In this document: piece after piece, positions 20,801-31,342 of the stretch
How the letters are laid out: each line of letters begins with the position of its first letter
Position numbering within the stretch: the stretch's first letter is position 1
NCBI GenBank assembly: GCA_013995675.1
Contig: VWRR01000007.1
Span: 372,001-436,000, forward strand
Direction: 5' to 3'
Length of the DNA stretch: 64,000 nucleotides
Origin: Cyanidiococcus yangmingshanensis
Taxonomy: Eukaryota > Rhodophyta > Bangiophyceae > Cyanidiales > Cyanidiaceae
Program-made: the position numbers and the translations under genes
The notes under the pieces: generated by a model
The model's database searches: none
The model's input: the letters and a program-made list of their open reading frames with translations, nothing else
What the model was told of the DNA's origin: nothing

Positions 20801-22612
20801 ACCGTCTCCAGGGGCCTCTGAAGCCTTTCAGCAGCCGTTGTCGCTTGTTCCACAACTGGCGCTGCAGCTGGTTGGTCTTTGGCAGGCATTTGCAGTGCCT
20901 TTTCGGATCGAATCAGTGGCTGCATCGGCTCTGGTGCCTGATCCAGAGGCCCCGGTCGCTCCGCGAAACATGATTCATTTGTCTGAGTCTGCGGCGGAGT
21001 CATGATCGCCGGCTTGAAAACCGTTTCATCCGCTTCTAAAGACTGAGGCTGCCCAACACGATATGCGTTCATTGCCTTGGCTCGTGAGAGCTCGTTGACT
21101 GCCGATGAAACATGGCTTTCATTTCCATGGTCTCTGGTAGCTCCTGATTCGTTCTGTAGACGCGTGTCGGCTGGCTCTGCCGGAGCGTCTTGGTTCAAGG
21201 CTAGATGCGTATCAAATGTCTCTGGAGTTGGCGAATCCTTCTCTCTGGAAACATCTCTAGATTTGGTCAGGTCTGTTGATGGCGTTGGTCTTTCGCTCGA
21301 AAGCGATACACTGCGCTTGGATGCTATTTGATTTCGGCCCGAGTTGGTTGATGCACTTCGAGTCCTGTGGTTGAGCTCCGAGCATCTCTCTGTGGCCGTG
21401 CTACGATGCTGCTCCTGGCCAGAAGATGCGCTTGACGCATCCCCTCTTCCGCGAACGGACGCGGATCGAAGCGCGTTGCCAAAGACGCCGAAGCGATGTC
21501 CAAAAGACTCCCAACCGTCCAAATGAACTCCAAGAGGCTCCTGGTCTTGCATACGAAAACCCACGACTGTGCTCTTTCGAATGCCCACGGTCATTCGTAC
21601 GATCAGTCATCATTTTGGCTCTTTTCCGTGTCGCATCTACAGCTGGGGAGGTCCTCGGCGTTCGCTTAGACTTGACGAGATCAATCTTTGACGCAGCTGA
21701 TACTCGATGAGCGTCACTCTTCGTACTCCTCTTCGCAATGACGTGGCTCGTGCCTCGAACGCGACGGCTCTCGGGTGTTCGAGGCGACTCGCCAAGACTT
21801 TGGCGCTTGCTCACTGAACGAAGTCGTACTTTCGAAACTTTTTTTGATTCATTTTGCTTGTCTCGTACGTTTTTGAGCGTCTCAGAGACAGAGGTGTTCG
21901 TAAGAGAAACCGACGATGAGCCTGACGCGTTTTTTCCCCATTGGTATCGAGTCGCAGCGTTGCGTTCCGCCAGCGTTGATCGTCTGGGCGTTGTCGTGCC
22001 ACGGGCAAGCGCTCTTATGCGCTTCCTCGAGCCAGACTCAAGCTGCTCTGATGATTTGCCCAAGGTTGGCGTCTTTTCCTCTATTTGCTGCGAAATACTC
22101 GTCGAGACGGTTGAGCGCGGAGTTTGGAGCTCCGTGGTATTTGCCAGCCGAGCGGCCCTGCGCGCCTGCGATCGAGTCCAAAGACCGAGTTCGCTCTGGT
22201 TCCTTACAGACATGGGAGTCGTCTCCTCAATGCTTTCATTCTGTCCAGTTGAAGCACTGGTCTGTTGCAGATGCCTCCTGCTTCTTGACGGCGTCGGCGT
22301 CTGCAGTGGCGTCCCGACGAGCTGCGAAGACTCCGCTTGGGACTCCTCCAACACTGGTCCTGTTCTCGACCTGCGGCTCTTCGTCTTGGTTTCGCTTTGT
22401 TCACCCACTCTCGCAGTCCGTTCAGTGGTACGTTTCCTTCCCGTAGAGGTTGTCTTTGATGCACTGGCTCGCGACGAGCGTGTCGGTGTCTGTAGCTGAG
22501 GTGAGCTCGCGTGACGTCGTGACGGCGTCGCGCTTCGAGGACTGCTCCTCCACCGAGCATGGATGCGTTCTCCCTCCGGCAACTCATAGTTTCCTTGCCT
22601 TGTTGTCACCAT
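17866..22612 (-). CDS. Large disordered Ser/Thr/Arg-rich protein, possible nuclear-basket nucleoporin, frame-disrupted
   Basis: Three frames on the minus strand join into one locus of about 1,580 codons. The first (21401-22612, ATG at 22612) is rich in Ser, Thr, Arg and TP/SP sites. The second (18613-21594) continues the same composition with patches such as FSPVQHRS, APTFGEATKKRR and KSQFGAAK. The third and fourth (18275-18616, then 17866-18468) contain FHFTPP, WTFLSS and PFWFGSS and end in a basic RRMLKARRTRL tail. The shift into the third frame coincides with an AAAA run (18621-18624) and a stop at 18613. The shift to the last lies just before 18277. Sparse F/W-G motifs plus a short basic C-terminus recall Nup1/Nup136/Nup153-type nuclear-basket proteins, but this is weak. 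No folded domain is visible. It could be another chromatin or spindle protein. Confidence 0.55.
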
Positions 22613-23985
22613 ATCGAAGAGTTATAGAGTTCTTCTTGAACCAAACCCTCCAAGAGAATGAGACACCGAGGGAAATTCGCAGGACGCGGAGCCCGCGCGG
22701 ATGACCGAATGCCGACCACCCACATTTCATTTTACAACGGTTGCAGTTTTCCGGATCGTGCGGGGTCAGCTCCATCCAGAGTGAGAAACCAGAGTTTGCC
22801 GATTCTAGATGGATTTGGAGACGTAATTTGAGGATATTGGTTAGAGTGGGAAGTACAAGATGCGTTGTTTTGAGTAAAACGGGTTGATTTCTTCGGCTTC
22901 TGTGGCTTGAGAAGCGTGAGCGAGCGACTCACTCGAATCGAACTCGGTTCGCGAACTGATCTTGCCCAGTAAAAGGTTGGAACCAGGGACGGAGTCTTTA
23001 TGATTCAGTGCAGACTGGACAACGGCGAAGTTCACGCTCGGATCTAGGTTTGAAACTCCGATTTGGCTCGCAGTGTTTGGGTTCTGCGGAGCGAGCGCAA
23101 GCAAAGACTCGCGAAGAGCTCGTTCTTTCGCACTCGTTTCGTAACGTGGCGTCTCCGAATCACGAGTCGATGAACTGAGGTATAGCGATCACCCGTCACG
23201 AATAACGTATGGATAACGGATCGGGTCTGACAGCGGCAACGTGACGTATTAGGGAGGCGTCTGAACACCTCACCGTACATCGAGACGATCGACACGCACC
23301 GAAAATGTTCATCGCTCATTCGAATGAAATACCTCAAAGACAGGCCCAGCTTGTTGACGATTCGTCATACTTGAAACCGATTCTGAACTGTACTTGATCG
23401 ATCGCCGCGAACTGGGTTAAAGCGCACACACTGCATAGACATGCATGCCCCTCAAGTGACGGCAACTGTTTCACCTGTGCATGATCCGTTGAATGCCCCT
23501 GTCACGCTCGTTCCGCGCTATAGAAGCCAAGCATGGCGTATACCTGGATCAAATGGACGCTATCGTTCGTATCTATTCCAGTATACAAACTGATACCTTC
23601 ACGCAGTCTGGGTTCGCAACCTTGAATCGGAACGTGGTCCGAGTTCGTCGTCTCTCGAGCGCACGAACATGAGACCTTTTTGGGCCAGCAGCCATCGGTG
23701 GAGCGGCGCAGACTCGATCGGAGGCGGTTGAGAACGTCACCGTGCAGGGATCGTCAACCTGTCGGTAAAGAACTTGTATCTTTTAGGTCAGGAATGTACA
23801 TCCTAGGTCATGCTGAAGCGGCCGGGTCGACACCGCGTCCGACTCGCTGTAACCTGGACAAACCTGGACACTCAGAAAACGCGGGAACGGAAACCTGAGT
23901 CTCCGACCGCTTCGATCCGTTTTGGGTCGTCGAATTCGACGTCCACATAGCGTTTGGACTGCGTCGCCACGACTAGAGCGCTCAA
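22613..23985. promoter_or_regulatory. Divergent intergenic region upstream of FtsZ, nothing recognised
   Basis: This 1.37 kb divergent spacer holds several short frames without domains. Two short direct repeats appear: CCTGGACAAA/CCTGGACACT near 23850, and AGGTCAGGAATGT / AGGTCATGC near 23786-23812. It must contain the promoters of both flanking genes. Confidence 0.4.
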
Positions 23986-25239
23986 GTGATGTTTGGAAGG
24001 GTTTGGGGTCGTTTTCTTCCGTTAGTGTATGGCGACTTTGTGGGAAGCACTGCCTTTTCTAGATCTGTATACCGCACCGAGTTGATCGAAGGTTTCTGTC
24101 CCAGACAGTCTTTGTCGCGTGCAGTGCTATCCACTGGTTGCCGTTCGTGTGCGTATGCGATGGCTCGTTCGTATCAAACACCGACACAAACGATGGCGAT
24201 GCCGCGGTCGAGCGCTGGAACTTGTGTACAAAAACCTGAACTGGATGAATCGTCACCACTACCACAACAACAACAACAAAATAATGTCCTCACTGGACAG
24301 CCGCGCATCATGGTGGTTGGCGTTGGTGGTGCCGGCGGTAATGCCGTCAACAACATGATTGCATCCTCATTGCCGGGAGTGGAATTTCTCGTAGCGAACA
24401 CCGATGCGCAGGCGCTAAAAATGAGCCTCTCCCCGAGCCGGGTCCAGCTCGGTGCAAGCCTCACAGAGGGACTTGGTGCCGGCGCACGCCCCGATATTGG
24501 ACGCGCTGCGGCTGAAGAGGCCTACGAAACCCTCAAAAGAGAGTTTCGTGGTGCACATTTGGTCTTTGTCACTGCTGGCATGGGTGGTGGCACGGGTACC
24601 GGGGCCGCACCAATCATTGCTCGCGCAGCGGCGGAACTCGGTTGCTTGACGGTTGCGGTGGTCACGAAACCGTTCCTTTTCGAGGGTATCGTCCGAACGA
24701 AAATCGCAGAGCAGGGCATAGACGAGCTTTCACAGCAGGTGGATACGATTCTGGTGATTCCGAACCAGAATCTCTTCAAAGTGGCTTCCCCACGCACGAG
24801 TTTTCTTGATGCATTTCGCCTCGCCGACCACGTGCTCTACAACGGCGTTCGATCGATTACCGATCTCATGACCGTTCCCGGCCTGATTAACTTGGATTTT
24901 GCCGATGTTCGCAGTGTAGTCAAGGAAATGGGACGAGCCATGATGGGTACCGGTGAGGTCGAGATGGAGGCCGGCAACGAAGAGCGTGCCATTCGAGCAA
25001 GTGAGGCAGCGATATGCAACCCGCTTCTGGACGAGACCTCACTGCGAGGCGCCCGTGGTGTCCTCGTAAACATCACTGGAGGAATGGATATGACTCTCTT
25101 TGAAGTCGACGCCGCAGCGAATCGAATTCGGGAAGAGGTGGACCCCGATGCCAATATTATTTTCGGATCGACCTTTGATGCCACAATGCAGGGCAGACTT
25201 CGGGTCAGCGTTCTAGCGACTGGCATTCCGGGCGGATGA
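23986..25239 (+). CDS. ftsZ: Mitochondrial cell-division GTPase FtsZ (alpha-proteobacterial type)
   Basis: A 417-residue protein with an N-terminal extension of about 105 residues before the FtsZ core. The extension is rich in Arg, Ser and aromatics and ends in a poly-Gln/Asn run (QQQQQNN, about 94-100, from CAA repeats); its start looks like a mitochondrial presequence. The core has the G-box [12 protein letters not shown], the tubulin/FtsZ signature GGGTGTG (about 200-206), the switch PNQNLF and the T7 catalytic loop NLDFADV (about 302-308). Motifs such as [23 protein letters not shown] and [17 protein letters not shown] match alpha-proteobacterial and mitochondrial FtsZ rather than cyanobacterial plastid FtsZ. 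The protein stops just after the core (VLATGIPGG) and lacks a C-terminal linker and tail peptide. It should form the matrix-side mitochondrial division ring. Confidence 0.95.
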   Translation: MMFGRVWGRFLPLVYGDFVGSTAFSRSVYRTELIEGFCPRQSLSRAVLSTGCRSCAYAMARSYQTPTQTMAMPRSSAGTCVQKPELDESSPLPQQQQQNNVLTGQPRIMVVGVGGAGGNAVNNMIASSLPGVEFLVANTDAQALKMSLSPSRVQLGASLTEGLGAGARPDIGRAAAEEAYETLKREFRGAHLVFVTAGMGGGTGTGAAPIIARAAAELGCLTVAVVTKPFLFEGIVRTKIAEQGIDELSQQVDTILVIPNQNLFKVASPRTSFLDAFRLADHVLYNGVRSITDLMTVPGLINLDFADVRSVVKEMGRAMMGTGEVEMEAGNEERAIRASEAAICNPLLDETSLRGARGVLVNITGGMDMTLFEVDAAANRIREEVDPDANIIFGSTFDATMQGRLRVSVLATGIPGG

Positions 25240-26134
25240 CATTTTTTGCACTGCATGGAGCGGGTTATTTGGTTTCGTGCGTGGTCTCAATGCAATGAAT
25301 ATGAGACGCTTTGGGACGGATGCAAGAATTGACCCAGGATGATGTTTCAGGGAGAAGGCATTGGTCTACATACGCTTGGACTGTATCAAGTGCGGCTCGG
25401 TTAATCGTTCCAGTGACGGCCGGTTTTGCATTCAAAGTTTCTATCAAAGTCGCTCTTCCTCTCATGCGCCGTGGTGAATGCCTTGCTCCAATTTCGCGTT
25501 CAAGATCATACGCCAACATGGTTCGATACCTTTCGCTTCCATTAGCACCCGCTCGTGGGCTTGTTGGGGTCTTGTTCTGGTCACCATCTTTCATGCGACA
25601 AACATGCCTAGACCGGAGCCATGTGGAATCGTTTGGAGAGCACCTCTCGATTCCTTGTGGGCGAACGGTATGAGCTTGTCTGAAGCAAGCCACCAATCGT
25701 TGGCAAGTCTTGCACGGGTGTTTCGTCTCTCAAGTTCAAGCGGTCGCTTGTCCCACAAACATGTGAAACCTCCTCGTTTACGTGAACGATGTCCCTGGGC
25801 ATAGGAGGAACCTCGCTCGGTCGTGGGACCATTCATCGCGATCATATATGAGCTTGTCAAAAAAACCGGACACAAAGCGATCGCTAATATTGACGAAGCG
25901 TCTTTGGAACGCACTGGGAAGCCTGTGCATGGACGGTGGACAAGGTCAAGTCGACGTGCTGACTTGCCGCCGACGTGGCTTTCATGGCGAGTGCCCCCTC
26001 AACTCGAGTCTGGCACCACGAGTCGGTGCTCGAGCCGACCAGGCTGGGCCAATGCAGGTCAGCGCGCTGCACCGTGGTGACCTTTCGAGTCGCCCGCTTT
26101 GCGCCAACTCCTGCTATACAAAATTCCCAGGACT
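25240..26134. other. Convergent intergenic; possible small minus-strand gene
   Basis: On the minus strand, 25265-25696 is open for 143 codons. It ends 25 bp from the FtsZ stop, an arrangement like other tightly convergent pairs in this window. Its last 85 residues, from MLAYDLEREIG, look protein-like, but I recognise no domain. Competing frames at 25608-25832 and 25591-25914 lie immediately upstream and could be parts of the same gene if a frameshift is present. I regard this as a possible gene of unknown function, not an established one. Confidence 0.25.
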
Positions 26135-28101
26135 CTAGAAGCTGAACATGCGGAATGAACTGTCCACCTCATTCCAGCTCTTGCTCTCGAAAATATCCTG
26201 AATGTTGCGACGTTTCTCCGTGGGTGCGAATACAGTCGGTGTCCATGACCCGTGCAACCCCATTGGAATAAAGGTCCGCAATGGCACCTTGCAAATCAGA
26301 GAGAGATCCTCTGCCTGCAGTACTGCGAGATAGGTGCGGCGGTGACGGCCGTCACAGACCATGCTGAGAATATAGCCGTCATCTTCAGCCACTGGGGGAT
26401 GCTCTTGCTGTGTGCGAGGAACGAAAACCGGCTCGCCAGCAAATTCGTAGATGGAATCCGGCTTCCAAGTTGCCAGCGTCGCGCCCGTCTTCATATCCAC
26501 TTTGATGATGTTCTTCAATGGCCCTGGATCTGTATCCATCGCACTCGCTACCACGTACGCATAGCGATACGATTGAGTGAGACGACTAGGGTTCACCATT
26601 GGGAACTCCACGTAGCTTGAGTTCAGCTGTTCCCATGACGCTCGCAGATCACGTGCTTTGCCAGCCGTTGGCAGACGGCATCGCCATAGACTAGATTTCG
26701 GTACCTGGGTGGCGAAGTCGACGCTCTCGATGATGGTTCGAGGGCGAGACGTCACATCCCGATGTCGCTCACCAAGGAACAGCTGGTCCAGACGACATGC
26801 ATCAAGAACAACGATATCGCCATCTTCGTACGCATTCACGAAATGAAAAGCGGAGCAGGCTTCACTCAGGATCTCTCGCACAGGCGCTGATGGATCGTCA
26901 CGGGGAATCAACAAGACACGTGTGGGCAGACGATCACCCTCCCATGAAATGCACTCCCCAGCGCATTTGAAACCCAGGATGAACGGCAGCGGATGGAAGC
27001 GTAATGGCGCCTGCAGAAGAATATAGTAGCGCTGTGTCAACATGAAATCATGGAAAAAGCCAAAACCTTCAATATCAACAGTGCGTTCTGCGCAGACACG
27101 CCAGTCCTTTGCTGAAAATTCCAGAAAACGGATCTGCATGCCTTTGGTCGGACTTGGGTCGAGAAGCCCACCAGCCGATTTTGACGCAGCGGATCTATTT
27201 TCGGGTGCGCTGTGAATGCCTCCATGCGTTCACGCAGGACACCACCGAGTCTCACCGGACCTTTGGTTTCAAGTGTATCCGCTTCAAGTTCGTGTGGCAG
27301 ACCTCCTTCGTAGAGCGCAAGCAGTCGGTTCGCGTGGTAGATCACATGCGTGTTCGCTAGGTTCTTCTGCTCCAATCGCAGCGCGTTCGTTAGAATACCA
27401 CCCGGTAAGGATGTTGCAAAAGTCCCACGATAGAGCTGGCGCCCAGCGCGTTGCTCTCGTCGATATCCCTCGGTCCGTACAAAGCGATTTCGGAACCAAC
27501 AGGTTCCATCACCGGGAAACGTTAGCGCCGCAACGGCACCGTCGCCCTCCCAGGGATGCAGCATGCGGCGCGAACCAATGGTAAACTTGGCTGGCCCGTT
27601 TCGGTACAAGGTGCCGACCAGGTCATGGGGTAAATCTGGCACCTCCGCAGGTGTCAGCACATATGCGTCCTCTTCGAACATATCCTCGTGAGCGAGAACC
27701 CAAGACTCCCGGTCGAAGCGTTGCGACGTCGTCAAAAAACGCTCTTCTGCAACCGAACTCGACGTTTTCTGATTACCTGTAGTCGCCTGTCGCTCTTGAA
27801 CACCTTGTAGACGATGAATGCTGGACCAGCGGCGGCTGCACGGTGTTGCACGCGTCCAGCGCCTCGCAGACAAGTCAAGAATGCCAGAGGAGACTCCATT
27901 CGGCCACGGCGATGCACGCGTTCCATAAGCATAGACTGGCAAAAACATCCAGCAGCGGTTAAAAAATGAATGGACACAGAATACGAAAGTATTCAAAGAA
28001 TCAGGGCAAGTCTCCGTCCGTAAAACAGTGAGACACAACAATATGAACGAGCGAGTCCTAGCCTTTTCCGTGCATGATCGAGACACCGTTCGTGGTCTCA
28101 T
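26135..28101 (-). CDS. Carotenoid cleavage dioxygenase (RPE65/CCD family), one frameshift
   Basis: A CCD-family non-heme iron oxygenase that splits polyene chains of carotenoids or apocarotenoids. The N-terminal frame gives RNGPAKFTIG, HPWEGDGAV, RNRFVRTEGY, NTHVIYHANRLLALYEGGLP and AHPKIDP. The second frame (from about 27140 down) continues with IRFLEF, GFGFFHDFMLT, and the C-terminal blades ending GLHGSW. Histidines in HPWEGDG, AHPK, FFHDF and the final GLHGSW region are candidate iron ligands. The frames join at a CC pair (27141-27142): one more G on the coding strand would give PKGMQIRF in one frame, so a missing homopolymer base is likely. ATGs at 28101 or 27948 are possible starts. The Arg/Ser-rich N-terminus from 27948 could be a plastid transit peptide. 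Confidence 0.9.
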
Positions 28102-28594
28102 TCCATACTGCGTCAAATCTGGTCAATTGGGTCTGGCCATGGCCAGGATTGCGCGTCGCCGACCCCCCAATGGTTGCGTCCTGCTGCGTTTTTCATCATC
28201 TTTATCTTCATCCACATCATCCTTATCTTCCTATTCTTCCTCGTTGTCCTTGTCCTCGTCGTTATCGTTATCATCGTCTTCGGCTTGCGCTGCGCTAGCG
28301 ATCTGTGCGCCCGCGTGATGGCCGGCGCTCAGCACGAGTGACGGCACAAGTCATTCAGGGTACGAACGCGTTCACCATCTGTTGTTGTTGTTGTTGTTGG
28401 TGTTGGTGCTGCTGGATGCAGTGACGCAGACGACTTGTCAACAGCGAACGCGATCGCGGCCATTGAGAGGTGATGGGGGTCAACGCTGGCGTTGAGCTAG
28501 GCCGAGGGCTTCTTGGGTTCCATGCCACGAGCGGCGCTACCTTTGCGGTGTCTTTTCACCGGCTCGCACGGACGACAATCGTTAGGCGACCGAG
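28102..28594. promoter_or_regulatory. Divergent promoter region with long pyrimidine tract
   Basis: The spacer between the dioxygenase and the AI-2E-family gene contains a 93-bp T/C-rich tract (28190-28282, mostly TC, TTC and CATC units) and a GTT/GGT run (28380-28414). The tract lies 310-400 bp before the AI-2E-family ATG. A plus-strand open frame through it is Ser-rich only because of the repeat and is not a gene. Confidence 0.55.
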
Positions 28595-30220
28595 ATGGCA
28601 CTCGACGGACTTGCGAAGCCAAGGTTTGCGATGAAACGGTTCAAGTGCTTGAAATCTGGTCACTCTAGTGTTGTTTGTGCGTTGCGCTGGGATGGCAGCG
28701 AGTCTAAGGAAGCCGGGCCGTCGGCACGGTCAGTTGCAGGGAGTACACCTACGTGGCAAACGGGTACACATGCCGGCGACGAAACCTCCGAGTCGACGCT
28801 ACCTTCCAGTGAGCTGGACGACGGTCTTTGGGGTATTGTATCGCAGTTGCCAGTGAAACGAATTCTCATATGGGCGGCGTTCAGCTGGCTTGTGTATCTC
28901 TGTCGTCCGTTCACGGGTGTTCTTTTTGGGACGTTTGTGGTCTCGTATGTTGGTGTCTCCTTCTGTCAGTGGGGCGCTCGTTTTCTCCGGCGTTTCGGCG
29001 TCGACGTGCCGCGCCGCGTTATTGTGGGTATTTACTACAGTGGTATTGCTTTGTTCATTACCACAATGAGCCTACTCACGATTCCTCGCATCATCAAAGA
29101 GGGTCAATACTTTGTTGGCATTATTCGGAGCAGCAATCCATACGTTTGGATTGCTGATACGATGCGTCGCGCCTTGGGTGACGAGTTATCGGCCAAAGTG
29201 GAGGCGCTCGTCCTTACCGAAGGCTATGCAGAGCCTGCGGACGCCGACGGCGGATCGAGTGCTGCCCCAAACTCAGCAACAGCCTCACCCGAGACGCCCG
29301 ACGCTTCGGTTGGCACGTCCCAGGGAGTGGTGCGCGTACGGGTACCGTCTATGGAGAGCCGCTCGGACACTAGATCGGACAATTTCAGCATTCCTGGGAA
29401 TGGGATATCGTCTGCGGCAGCCGCGCCGACTCAGTGGACGGAGGAACGATCGAGGAGGCTCGGATTGGTTATCCAAAAGTCACTTTCTCGCTATGTGAAT
29501 CGCTTTGCATCGATCGTGAGCCGCATTCTGAGCAACAGCACTAAGATCATTGTGAAAGTTCTTCTTTCGTTGGTCTTTTCGTTTTTGATTGTCTGGGATC
29601 TTCCATCGGTAGCTGCCGGCTTTCGGTCTCTACGTCGTTCACGACTACGTGCTGCTTATCTGGAGCTTGCACCGGCAATTGGTGAATTCTGTACCCTACT
29701 AGGTCGGTCTTTTGAGGCACAGTCGATCATCGCGCTCGTGAATACAACGCTCACGACGATTGGCATGGGCATATTAGGTCTTCCAGGAATCGGCTTCCTC
29801 TCGCTTCTCTGTCTCGTTTGTTCTTTTATTCCGCTCTTTGGTATTCTGTTAAGCACGCTGCCAATGTGTGTTGTGGCTCTGACTGAATACGGACCGGCGC
29901 GTGCCTTTGCCGTCGTTGTCATGGTGGCCATCGTCCATCTTGTTGAGGCCTATTTCTTGAATCCTCAGATTTACAGCGCCCACTTGAAACTACCTCCATT
30001 GATCGTACTCATGGTGCTCTATATAGGTGAACATGCTGGTGGAGTTATGGGCCTTGTGTTGGCGGTTCCCCTCACTGTATACCTGCTCCGCTGGATCTAC
30101 GATCTTCCGGAAACGCCAGCACGAAAGCTAGCAAAAGATTCCCGGGAGTCGGGAGGTAGCAACGGTTTGGAAGACCGTGATGGTGCAGGGCCATCGCAAC
30201 CACAACAAGCCCAGTCATAG
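28595..30220 (+). CDS. AI-2E/PerM family membrane protein, probably plastid-targeted
   Basis: A 541-residue protein of the AI-2E family transporter group (older name UPF0118/PerM), known for bacterial exporters and antiporters and found in plastid-bearing eukaryotes. The first 85 residues are Ser/Thr/Arg-rich without hydrophobic segments, consistent with a transit peptide. Hydrophobic segments follow: ILIWAAFSWLVYL, VLFGTFVVSYVGV and VIVGIYYSGIALFITTMSLL. A long soluble Ser/Ala-rich insert lies at about residues 205-290, followed by the C-terminal membrane block with SFLIVWDLP, the GLPGIGFLSLLCLVCSFIP motif, and PQIYSAHLKLPPLIVLM with LVLAVPLTVYL. The insert and C-terminal tail are variable. 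The substrate is unknown. The stop (30218-30220) directly abuts the stop of a disrupted minus-strand frame. Confidence 0.85.
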   Translation: MALDGLAKPRFAMKRFKCLKSGHSSVVCALRWDGSESKEAGPSARSVAGSTPTWQTGTHAGDETSESTLPSSELDDGLWGIVSQLPVKRILIWAAFSWLVYLCRPFTGVLFGTFVVSYVGVSFCQWGARFLRRFGVDVPRRVIVGIYYSGIALFITTMSLLTIPRIIKEGQYFVGIIRSSNPYVWIADTMRRALGDELSAKVEALVLTEGYAEPADADGGSSAAPNSATASPETPDASVGTSQGVVRVRVPSMESRSDTRSDNFSIPGNGISSAAAAPTQWTEERSRRLGLVIQKSLSRYVNRFASIVSRILSNSTKIIVKVLLSLVFSFLIVWDLPSVAAGFRSLRRSRLRAAYLELAPAIGEFCTLLGRSFEAQSIIALVNTTLTTIGMGILGLPGIGFLSLLCLVCSFIPLFGILLSTLPMCVVALTEYGPARAFAVVVMVAIVHLVEAYFLNPQIYSAHLKLPPLIVLMVLYIGEHAGGVMGLVLAVPLTVYLLRWIYDLPETPARKLAKDSRESGGSNGLEDRDGAGPSQPQQAQS

Positions 30221-30939
30221 TCAGATTGGGTGGATGGTGGTTTGCGACAGCACATGGAACTCGCCTTGGGTAGAGAGCAGCTCGAGTTTGTCGCCAGGAA
30301 ACCGTGCTCGCAGCATGCCAGCAATCGCACCAAGCCTGCTTGTCTTGACAATTCATAGGCAACGCGTATCCGCTCCATCTCCGGAAAAGTTTGCACACCC
30401 TGGCTGTTGGTTCAGCAGCAAATCCGGTCACCAACCACCCGAGGCGTTTCGGGAAGCGGTTTGGGGCACATAGATGGTACTCGTCTGAGGCCGAATCACC
30501 GGAACATGGGTATTTAGATTGGATCCGCCAGGAGCTTGCTGTTGGAGGCCTTTGGAGCATGGCGACAGCGTTGCCGAACCTACGCTCGAGCGCTCTTCAG
30601 CAGCATCTGATCCGAACTGTATGGCTTCATCACCTAGTGTCCTGCTCCTAGTCTGCCTGAGCTGTCGTTGGCCCTGGATCTCAAGTCAATAAACTTATGG
30701 GGAACTTTGTGGAAGCGCGGCTGTACAGCATAATCTTCCGAAACTTGCACCATTCCTTCAAAAGCTGTTCTCGTCACCCAGTGATCACCAATGGCGAGTC
30801 CGTCGTGTCCAATCCAGTCCGACCGCTCCAGACGCGATGACAAGTCCAGAAATGCAGCTCCGTAGTAAAGGGAAGCGATCATGAGGGGCATCCTGACTCT
30901 CTGTGCAAGATGCTCATCGACGAAAACCGATAGCGGCAT
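30221..30939 (-). pseudogene. Possible disrupted protein gene of unknown function, abutting the AI-2E gene
   Basis: An ATG at 30939 opens a 101-codon frame (begins MPLSVFVDEHLAQ, contains LYYGAAFLDL and HKFIDLRSR). Downstream, protein-like segments continue in other frames: GDEAIQFGSDAAEE, TSTIYVPQTASRN, LVTGFAAEPTARV, FPEMERIRVAYELS and finally FPGDKLELLSTQGEFHVLS, ending at a stop at 30221-30223. Connecting them needs about four shifts, all in the same sense (-1), two of them at GG or TT runs. The final stop lies immediately beside the AI-2E stop, matching the zero-gap convergent arrangement at SPT16. I do not recognise the product. The alternative is that the pieces are chance open frames. 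This is the least secure gene call in the list. Confidence 0.3.
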
Positions 30940-31342
30940 AAATCACCACCCTGTCGTCTCTAATGTGAGCGGATACCGGGTCTGGAGCGTCCCTGAAATG
31001 GTAGCAGCTGACCTCATCCATGGACACATCGCACCGAACTTGTCGTTGACGAGTCTAGGCGCCAGCCAGTCTGCTGAACTTGAACGCTGTTCGTGTACTT
31101 TTCGCGGAGAGTATTCTGATTTGAAACAGCGTTTAAGGTCGAAAGTAGTAGCTTGGTGTTTATGCTTGACGATACTAGCGCCATTCAGGCTGCTAGCGCA
31201 GCCAGTGGTGCTCGAGGCTCCATCTCAACGCCTAGACTGGTTGCGGCTCTCCGAACACCCGTTCCATACGTATCGGGTCACTGGCCTGTGCCTTCTACCG
31301 ATCTAGCACATTAACTGGAACTGAAGACGAAAGCCTCCTGAA
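30940..31342. other. Intergenic upstream of F-box gene, nothing recognised
   Basis: About 400 bp between divergent starts. No repeat or RNA gene was seen. A 141-codon plus-strand frame (30881-31306) overlaps it but has no domain. Confidence 0.4.

Noticed and set aside
28028-28318. Ser-rich plus-strand frame
   Set aside because: The Ser run is only the translation of the pyrimidine repeat; there is no other support.
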